From Tricholoma matsutake (Eukaryota; Basidiomycota; Agaricomycetes; Agaricales; Tricholomataceae): DNA of 64,000 bases. The DNA lies in the NCBI GenBank assembly GCA_026075535.2, contig AP026538.1, positions 8,494,001 to 8,558,000 of the forward strand. Reading direction: 5' to 3'. The notes beneath the pieces were generated by a model. It saw nothing but the letters and a program-made list of their open reading frames with translations, ran no database searches and was not told the origin of the DNA. Positions 57,561 to 64,000 of this stretch are shown here, piece after piece. Within the stretch, counting starts at the first letter, position 1; every line of letters begins with the position of its first letter. A program made the translations under genes and the position numbers.

Positions 57561-60500
57561 CTAAGATGCATCGCCCCGATGCATTCGAAATCGTATACGA
57601 CCAAAGTCTGTGACTTGAATGCAACGCGGTGCAGCAGTGTGCCGTCGGTGGAATTCCTTGATTAACCGAGGGGCATTTACGTCAGACTCTTCGACCCATG
57701 AGTTCTCCTCATACCCATAACCCTTCCAATGTACCAAATACTGGAGTTTTCCTCGACGCAAACGGCTGTCCAAGATTGACTCGACTTCATATTGGGGTTC
57801 TCCCTCGATCACTGTAGGTGGTGGTGGTGGGTGTGAATGGCGTCCCGGGAACAGATCTGGGGGAGCTGGAAGCAATTTGATGACATGGAAGACGGGATGG
57901 AGTCTGGACATGGAGGCTGGGAGGCGTAGACGATAGGCATGTGTTCCAACGCACTTGACAATGGGGAAAGGTCCCAAGAAGCGATGAGCGAGTTTCTTGG
58001 ATGGACGTGTAGTGGAGATGTCACTGGAGTCAAGATAAACTCGATCACCAACCTTGTACTGAGGGGTTGGGGAGTGGCGCTGGTTGTAAAATTGCGCCAT
58101 GTCGTCCTTCGCCTTTGCTAAGGCTGCCCTTGCCTCCTCCAAGCTATCCCTCATGCGTTCTGTGAACTCATTCACTGTCTCAATGTGTGAGGGAGTTTGG
58201 CGAGGTTCAAATCCCATGCGTGGATGTTGTCCAGTGTCTAAGAGGAAAGGGGTCTGTTGAGTGGAAGCATGGACATGGTTGTTGTACCCAAACTCGGCCA
58301 AAGGAAGGAGATCATCCCAATTGTCCTGGCGTTCATTGACAAAGAGGCGGATGTACTGCTCCAGTTCCTGGTTGACTCGCTCCATCTGGCCATCAGTTTG
58401 TGGGTGATAAGCAGTTGAAGCGAGGAGTTTGATCCCCAGGAGTCGGTACAGCTCACGAGTGAACTCTGCCATGAACTGAGGGCCACGATCCGAGAGGAAG
58501 GCACCAGGAAGTCCATGTAACTTCCACACGTGGTGGAGGTAGAGTCGAGCGGCACCTAGGGCACTGACAGTGGTGTGAGTGGGAATGAAGTGAGCGCATT
58601 TTCCCACTGAGTCAACTGTGCACATCACCGCATCAAACCCGTTTGACTCTGGCAATTCCACCACAAAGTCAACGCTGACAACATCCCAACGACTCTCTGG
58701 AACAGGAAGAGGGTGTAGCTCACCAATAGGCTTGCGACGAGGGACCTTGGTGCGTAAGCAAAGGTCACAAGTGCGACAATACTGACCAATGAGCCGTGAC
58801 ATTTGTGGCCACCAATAGTTCCGTGAGGTGAGCTCCAAGGTCTTCCAGCGTCCAGGGTGGCCAGCAATCTGTGAGTCATGGTGTTGGGATATGATGCGCC
58901 GGCGAAGGTCTGGGTCATTGGGAATATAGATGCGATCCCTGAAATACAACAAGTCCTCCTTTTCAGCCCACTCTGCCGCACGTAAGGAAAGGGTCGATCC
59001 CTTCCTCAGTTCTTTAACAGCTCGGGCGACAACATCCTCATGTAAACCGCTATGGTTTGCGCGACGAATGTCACGTAGAATGTCCCGCTCCTCGCCCTGG
59101 GGTACGATGCCTTCCAGTGCCCGAATGGTGAACAGGTCTGGCTGCAACAGCACAATGTTTTGGTTGTCACCGCTGCCATCCCCATGGTCTGCACGTCGGG
59201 ATAGGGCATCGGTCTTCCCCATGCTGCGACCCAGACGGTGGTGCAAGGAGAAGTCGAATCTAGATAGATACAGGGACCAACGAGCTTGACGACGGTTCAA
59301 TTTCTTGGCCGTCATGAAGTACTCGAGGTTCTTGTGATCTGTCCAAATTTCCACCTTGTGTTGGGCACCCTCGAGGAAGTGTCGCCACTCCTCAAGCGCA
59401 CGCATTATCGCCAACATCTCCTTGTCATGGATCTCGTAGTTTCTCTCTACAGCACTAAGGCTTTTGGAGTAGAACGCAACAGGATGCCACTTCTGGTCCT
59501 CCGGAGACTGCTGAGACAACACGGCGCCCGTCGCAAAGTCAGAACTGTCGGCTTCTACACGAAAAGGACGCGAATCATCAGCAAAGGTAAGGATCGGGGC
59601 GGAAGTGACCATCTCCTTAAGCTTTTCGAATGCCTCCTGTTGTGCATTATCCCACCTCCATGCCTCCTTTCCTGTCAAGTCGAACAGCGGTCGTGCATGA
59701 TGTGAGAAATCCTTGATAAAACGCCGATAAAAATTGATGAAGCCCAGGAAAGACTGCACCTCCTTCTTGTTCGTGGGCGTAGGCCAAGCTGTGACCCCAT
59801 TTACCTTGATAGGATCCATCTCCACTTGACCCTCCGAGATAATCAGGCCGAGGTACTCGATCTTGGTCCTTTCGAACTCGCATTTGTCCTGACGAAGGTA
59901 GAGTTTGTACCGTCGAAGTCGCTCTAGGACGAGGCGCGTGATGCGACGGTGCTCTTCAACCATGCGAGTGAAGATGAGGATGTCATCGAGATAGATGCAG
60001 ACAACGCCTTCGAGGATGAGGTCATGGAAGATGTCGTTCATCATGGTCTGAAAGGTGGCAGGGCTATTAGTAAGGCCAAAGAACATGACAAGCGGTTCAA
60101 AAAGACCATGGTTGGTACGAAAGGCTGCCTTCCACTCATCTCCCTCCTTTATCCTCACATTATTATAGCCCCAATGGACATCGAGCTTGGTGAAGTATCG
60201 GGCACCACGGAGCTGGTTTACGAGTTCGGAGATGAGGGGTAGTGGGTAGCGATTTTTGACCGTGATGTTGTTGAGTCTTCTGTAGTCTTGAACCGGTCGA
60301 AGTGAGCCATCCTTCTTCTTGACAAAGAAAAAGGGAGAGGCCATGGGTGACTTCGATGGTCGAATACGTCCAGAGGCCAGGTGCTCGTCGATGAACTGGT
60401 CAAGCTGCCGTTGTTCCTCCGGAGAGAGAGGATAGACCTTGCAGGATGAAGGGGTTGCACCGGGGGTGAGTTCAATCGCGTGATCCCATGGCTTACGCGC

Positions 60501-61505
60501 AGGAAGAGAGTCGAATGACTCCTTGGAGAACACGTCTTCAAACTCATGGAGATGAGGGAGTAAGGAGTTAGTAGAGGATTTAGCAGCGTTGTTTTTGTGG
60601 AAGGCCTCGGCGAGGCGTTGGGATATGTTCAATGTGGCACACACCTCATGCGATGAGCGAATCGCAGTGTAGAAGATCCGATCACCCTCCTCCACTTCCT
60701 CTGGGTCCTCATCATCATCATCCGAGTCCGGCATTAGATCAGGAACCCCTTCCAATTCTACTTCAGGTATAGGCAGGGGTCCAGCACGACACTTCTGAGT
60801 TCGTCGTATTGCTGCCTTCTGTCCACAACGTTCTTGCCTGGCTTCTGTGAAACACGTCCGACAGCGGGATGGACATCGGCTCATGGTAACCTCCCCGGTG
60901 CGCCAGTCGACCTCTGGGTTATGGTCTCGAAGCCATGGATATCCCAAAATCGCCTTTTGCTTTCCTAATTGAGTGACAGCAAAAAGGGCACGCTCACTAT
61001 GATCTTTGTAACGGAGAACCAGGTCTGCAACCTCTCGGATGGCACCAGCTTCATTTGGGGATCCATCCACGTTATATACAGGTATCGGACGTGAGAGTGA
61101 GCGAGTATTTAGACGATGTTGTTGTACCAGATGGGAATCGATGAAGAGACCAGTCGCACCAGAGTCCAGGAGCGCAGAGACACCGAGTATCTGTCCAGTG
61201 TCAGTCGTCTGCAGTTCGATGGCTAGGTTTAAGGAATGTGCAGAGGGAGTGGATGCCACAATATACTTGCGTGGTAGTTTACGCTCCCATGATTTAATTT
61301 TGGGATGTGGAGTAGAAGGAGAGATGGGGAGAGCAGGTACGTCTTTAGCCAACTTCGAAGGGTCAGAGAGGGGAGCAGTCACAGAAATGGATTCATTCTC
61401 CAGGGATTCAACTGACAAGACTTCAAAGCGGTTATGGACAGGCAGTGAGGGCGTACGATCCACTCGCTGCGAATAGGAAAATCCTGCTCCTCTACAACTT
61501 CCAGC
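57561..61505 (-). CDS. Gypsy-1 pol polyprotein (protease-RT-RNase H-integrase-chromodomain)
   Basis: Open frame of about 1,315 codons, 127 nt overlapping gag in the -1 frame. There is no in-frame ATG near the start, so gag-pol is probably made by -1 frameshifting. Protease: VSALLDSGATGLFID. RT: LDVHWGYNNVRI, VCIYLDDILIF (active-site YLDD). RNase H: EADSSDFATGAV, TDHKNLEYF. Integrase: zinc part HHDSQIAGHPG...CDLCLRTK, then VVSVDFV, LSDRGPQF and TDGQMERVNQELEQY (Asp, Asp, Glu all kept). A GPF-like LAHRFLGPFPIVK follows, and the C-terminal chromodomain is EYEVESILDSRL, then YLVHWKGYGYEENSW. No stop or shift is seen, so pol looks active. Confidence 0.95.
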   Translation of the reverse strand, partial: AGSCRGAGFSYSQRVDRTPSLPVHNRFEVLSVESLENESISVTAPLSDPSKLAKDVPALPISPSTPHPKIKSWERKLPRKYIVASTPSAHSLNLAIELQTTDTGQILGVSALLDSGATGLFIDSHLVQQHRLNTRSLSRPIPVYNVDGSPNEAGAIREVADLVLRYKDHSERALFAVTQLGKQKAILGYPWLRDHNPEVDWRTGEVTMSRCPSRCRTCFTEARQERCGQKAAIRRTQKCRAGPLPIPEVELEGVPDLMPDSDDDDEDPEEVEEGDRIFYTAIRSSHEVCATLNISQRLAEAFHKNNAAKSSTNSLLPHLHEFEDVFSKESFDSLPARKPWDHAIELTPGATPSSCKVYPLSPEEQRQLDQFIDEHLASGRIRPSKSPMASPFFFVKKKDGSLRPVQDYRRLNNITVKNRYPLPLISELVNQLRGARYFTKLDVHWGYNNVRIKEGDEWKAAFRTNHGLFEPLVMFFGLTNSPATFQTMMNDIFHDLILEGVVCIYLDDILIFTRMVEEHRRITRLVLERLRRYKLYLRQDKCEFERTKIEYLGLIISEGQVEMDPIKVNGVTAWPTPTNKKEVQSFLGFINFYRRFIKDFSHHARPLFDLTGKEAWRWDNAQQEAFEKLKEMVTSAPILTFADDSRPFRVEADSSDFATGAVLSQQSPEDQKWHPVAFYSKSLSAVERNYEIHDKEMLAIMRALEEWRHFLEGAQHKVEIWTDHKNLEYFMTAKKLNRRQARWSLYLSRFDFSLHHRLGRSMGKTDALSRRADHGDGSGDNQNIVLLQPDLFTIRALEGIVPQGEERDILRDIRRANHSGLHEDVVARAVKELRKGSTLSLRAAEWAEKEDLLYFRDRIYIPNDPDLRRRIISQHHDSQIAGHPGRWKTLELTSRNYWWPQMSRLIGQYCRTCDLCLRTKVPRRKPIGELHPLPVPESRWDVVSVDFVVELPESNGFDAVMCTVDSVGKCAHFIPTHTTVSALGAARLYLHHVWKLHGLPGAFLSDRGPQFMAEFTRELYRLLGIKLLASTAYHPQTDGQMERVNQELEQYIRLFVNERQDNWDDLLPLAEFGYNNHVHASTQQTPFLLDTGQHPRMGFEPRQTPSHIETVNEFTERMRDSLEEARAALAKAKDDMAQFYNQRHSPTPQYKVGDRVYLDSSDISTTRPSKKLAHRFLGPFPIVKCVGTHAYRLRLPASMSRLHPVFHVIKLLPAPPDLFPGRHSHPPPPPTVIEGEPQYEVESILDSRLRRGKLQYLVHWKGYGYEENSWVEESDVNAPRLIKEFHRRHTAAPRCIQVTDFGRIRFRMHRGDAS

Positions 61506-62578
61506 TTAACCTCCTCTGCAACTTGATCCTTCACTTCCTCAACATCTACAAGTGCCAACAGATCTTGCAGGAGTTCGTCTCGTCCCTCGGGGGTGAGCAT
61601 GCGGATATCCTGACGATGGGGACACACTCCAGCCCTGTGTCCAGGTTCCCCACAACGGTAGCAGAGATCCAACTTACGTGCATGGCTGCGGGCTGCATCA
61701 ACATCCATTGGTACTGGGATATTGACGGCTGGTGTGGGAGTTTGACGAGCAGGAATGGGGTTAGGGCGGGGGAGGCTTCGATTGAAGGTGTAGGGTGTAT
61801 GAGTGGTAGTTGGAGCACGGAATGCAGCATTAAACGCCGCATTTGTGAGTCGGTTCTCGTCACAGAGTGAAGCAGCTTCATACCAAGCAAGGATATCATC
61901 GTCCGCTGGGCGCCCTTCCAACATCTGTGCAATCTGGTCCTGAATTTCTCGGTTGAGTCCCCGTCGGAACTTCACCACCACTGGTAACCCACTCCCATAC
62001 CCTGCCATGTCCACCAAATCCTTGAACTCATCGATATAGTCGTCCACGGATCGACGTCCCTGGTGGTAAGTGGATGACTCAAGTTGTGTCACTGCTCGGT
62101 GGCATTCATTGAGGGGGCAGAAGTGGCGTACGAACTCAGCTCAAAAGTCACCCCAAGTGGAGAAAGGTAGAGAACCGAGTTCTTTAGTTTGACGTAGGAT
62201 ACGGTCCACATAGAGATAGGCGCGTTCAGATTTCATGTATGTGAAGGCCCAATAAATTTTTGCAGCCTCATCGACGAATTGATGCGACTGGAGACTAATG
62301 TATAACTCACAGGAATTAAGGAATGCACATCCCTGCGCACGTGCACCATTAAATTCGGTGGGGGGGGACGGTTTGATCTGGGCACGTTCCTTAGTGGACG
62401 CGTTTGGCAAAACATCGTTGTTGGGTGCGCTTGGAGTCATGAAGGGGGAACTATTAGTCGTAGGGTTAGCCTGGAGGGTCCTAACGAAGTTTTCAATCGT
62501 AGATTTAAGCGAGTTGATTTGCGCGTGCATTCCGGAAACGTCGCTTTCAAGCGCATCAAAGCATTCTGATGCGTCCAT
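61379..62578 (-). pseudogene. Gypsy-1 gag with one premature TGA
   Basis: Gag from ATG at 62578 to 61379 would be 399 codons. A single in-frame TGA at 62143-62141 splits it (readable parts 62578-62141 and 62140-61379). The N-terminal part has a helix-rich capsid-like sequence (FNGARAQGCAFLNSCELYIS). The C-terminal part has HQGRRSVDDYIDEFKDLV and a zinc knuckle CYRCGEPGHRAGVCPH. The stop can be explained by one CGA-to-TGA change. Everything else in the element looks intact, so this copy lost autonomy recently. Confidence 0.9.
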
Positions 62579-62744
62579 GTCGCTAGGGAGTGCGTTTGGC
62601 GAAAATGATGGCGCAATAAAGGCGAGAGTATCTGGAACGGTGTGTAGGGACTCTGTGGAGCTTTGGGAAGCGTCGTCCAGTCTGTACCTGCCTATTTTGG
62701 GCAGCGCATTCGCGATTTTCGGGCCTTAGGGGAGAGTTTTCTAC

Positions 62745-63109
62745 TATAAGGGCAACCTAAGCCTCTAGCAAAGGGAAATCCGAAGAGAAAACTCTAAGGA
62801 TCCCCTTGCTGATGCCCAGTATATGTGAAGACGACGAAAATCAAATATAACCTAAAAATAGAAAAAGGCGGAGATAGGCGGATCAAGGCCGCCGAATGAC
62901 ATCATACCAAGGGGTATGTGTCGGAAGGGGTACTCCGCCTCTAAATATAAAAGTGTCAACATATACAAACATGATAGCAAGGGAAATTAGTAATAAAATC
63001 TGGAAAAATCATAGAAAATGAAGAATAGAAGGAAATGAGGTGGGGAAAAATATGGGACGAACATAAAAAATAGGAAAAACACACAGGGCACCCCCTTAGT
63101 CCCCTTACA
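62745..63109 (-). mobile_element. Gypsy-1 5' LTR
   Basis: 365 bp. It differs from the 3' LTR at three substitutions (all transitions, one T/C at a GACGAYGAAA site) and one A-run indel. It adjoins the duplicated GTTTG at 63110-63114. Confidence 0.95.
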
Positions 63110-63114
63110 GTTTG

Positions 63115-64000
63115 GCCAATTATTTCTTGGAACCTAGGTCCCAGTAGATCGTCCCCTTCAGGGTCTATACACACTGACATGTGTACATACTTGTGGGGCT
63201 TGTATACATCAGTTGCAGTGTCATTCTCATAGTATTGGGATAGGCAATCTGCTACTTTGTTGAGATCACCTTTGATGTAAGTGATGTTGAAATCAAATTG
63301 AGACATGTAGTCTATCCATCATCATTGACAATGGGACATGTCTGACTGCATCTTGAAGAACTCGAGGGCTTTATGATCTGTAATTACATGGATCTTATAC
63401 CTGACGAGCTTATCCTCCCAACGTTGGAGTGATTTGAGGATTGCCAGGGTTTCTAATTCATGGACGCATAATTCTGCTGCGCTGTCGTGAATTTCTTTGA
63501 CATGAATCCTGCAGGCCAACATTGTTGCCATGTCAGTCCTTGTCCATACATTGCCCCAACACCAGTTTTCGATGTGTCACATATGAACCATATCGGTTCA
63601 GCTGATTTGGGGTCTATGGGATGTATAATTGGTGTTTTCTGGCAGATACACTTAATCATGTTGAAGCACTGGTGATGGAGTGGACACCAGTGAAATGGTG
63701 TGCCATTCTGCATCATGGCCATGAGCAGTCCAGTGTAGGTAGTGATGTCAGGCAAGAAGTTTGCCATGTAGTTGACCAGGCCTACGAACCGTTGAATGTC
63801 ATTGTAATCATGGGGGGTTCTCCAGTCTATGATGCAGGCTAGTTTGCCCATATCGGGGTGGATCCCCTTGTCATCAATGACATGACCCAGGCAATCTACA
63901 CTCTTGGAGTAAAGATCACACTTGGACCACTTGAGGTATAGGGCATTGGACCTTAGATGGTCAAACACCTCCTTCAAATGATGCTCGTGTTCTTCAGTCG
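63115..64000 (-). pseudogene. Gypsy-2 pol, 5' half: RT end and RNase H
   Basis: Minus strand from the window edge. The frame 63977-63453 holds the RT thumb part (HVIDDKGIHPDMGKLACIIDW, QRFVGLVNYMANFLPDI) and the RNase H entry. A frameshift near 63500 leads to DHKALEFF (63531-63322). Another leads to MSQFDFNITYIKGDLNKVAD (63306-63115), which is cut by Gypsy-1. The RT palm lies outside the window. Confidence 0.85.

Larger units (their letters stand above)
57184..63109 (-). mobile_element. Gypsy-1, young chromovirus, full length
   Basis: LTRs 63109-62745 (5') and 57549-57184 (3') are 365 and 366 bp, with three substitutions and one indel between them. Target duplication GTTTG lies at 57179-57183 and 63110-63114. 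LTR ends are TGTAAGG...CCTTATA, so TG...TA, not TG...CA. A polypurine tract lies at 57562-57550, directly after the pol stop. The insertion site is the pol gene of Gypsy-2, whose frame resumes on the other side. A solo LTR of the family is at 1985. Confidence 0.97.

Overview
The window is repeat-dominated nuclear DNA of a filamentous basidiomycete, probably an Agaricomycete. The reasons are intron-dense genes with 47-65 nt GT-AG introns, chromovirus-type Gypsy and copia-type retroelements, hAT-like MITEs, an F-box/leucine-rich gene, an alpha-kinase ORF and an XPG-type nuclease pseudogene. The species cannot be named from sequence alone. Three genes look intact: an EBP/EXPERA-like membrane protein (6601-7451), an F-box protein (9573-10779) and a chromodomain plus SET H3K9-type histone methyltransferase (39376-41760). 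They lie in two CpG-rich islands. The surrounding repeats are CpG-poor and carry many in-frame TGA stops.

Layout. 1-5.85 kb: repeat R1, an inverted-repeat element, a solo Gypsy LTR and a 5'-truncated copia element (Copia-1 copy A). 5.85-12.5 kb: gene island with the EBP-like and F-box genes plus two decayed ORFs. 12.58-21.38 kb: one large element with about 155-bp terminal inverted repeats and a 7-8 bp target duplication. It carries an alpha-kinase ORF, an integrase-core (DDE) transposase and a nuclease-like ORF, and a 1.07-kb MITE sits inside its left repeat. 21.4-33.6 kb: an 839-bp hAT-like MITE, an XPG nuclease pseudogene with a palindrome-rich insert, a tyrosine-recombinase-like fragment, two Gypsy remnants and a decayed coiled-coil ORF. 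33.6-38.65 kb: Copia-1 copy B (minus), split by a 1,992-bp TIR element that holds tRNA-like modules and minisatellites. 38.65-42.1 kb: the histone methyltransferase island. 42.1-49.2 kb: Copia-1 copy C, whose gag is split by a complete Copia-2. 49.5-50.3 kb: second R1 copy. 50.4-52 kb: Gypsy-3 remnant with a 763-bp hAT-like MITE in its RNase H. 52-64 kb: Gypsy-2 (minus), with an unusual ORF block downstream of pol, split by the young, nearly intact Gypsy-1 (57184-63109).

Insertion order can be read from target duplications and resumed reading frames: Copia-2 went into Copia-1 C, the 2-kb TIR element into Copia-1 B, Gypsy-1 into Gypsy-2, MITEs into Gypsy-3 and into the big TIR element. Most repeats are decayed by transitions typical of CpG loss. 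Gypsy-1 is the exception, with LTRs differing at only four sites. The gene for a likely heterochromatin writer sits inside this repeat landscape.
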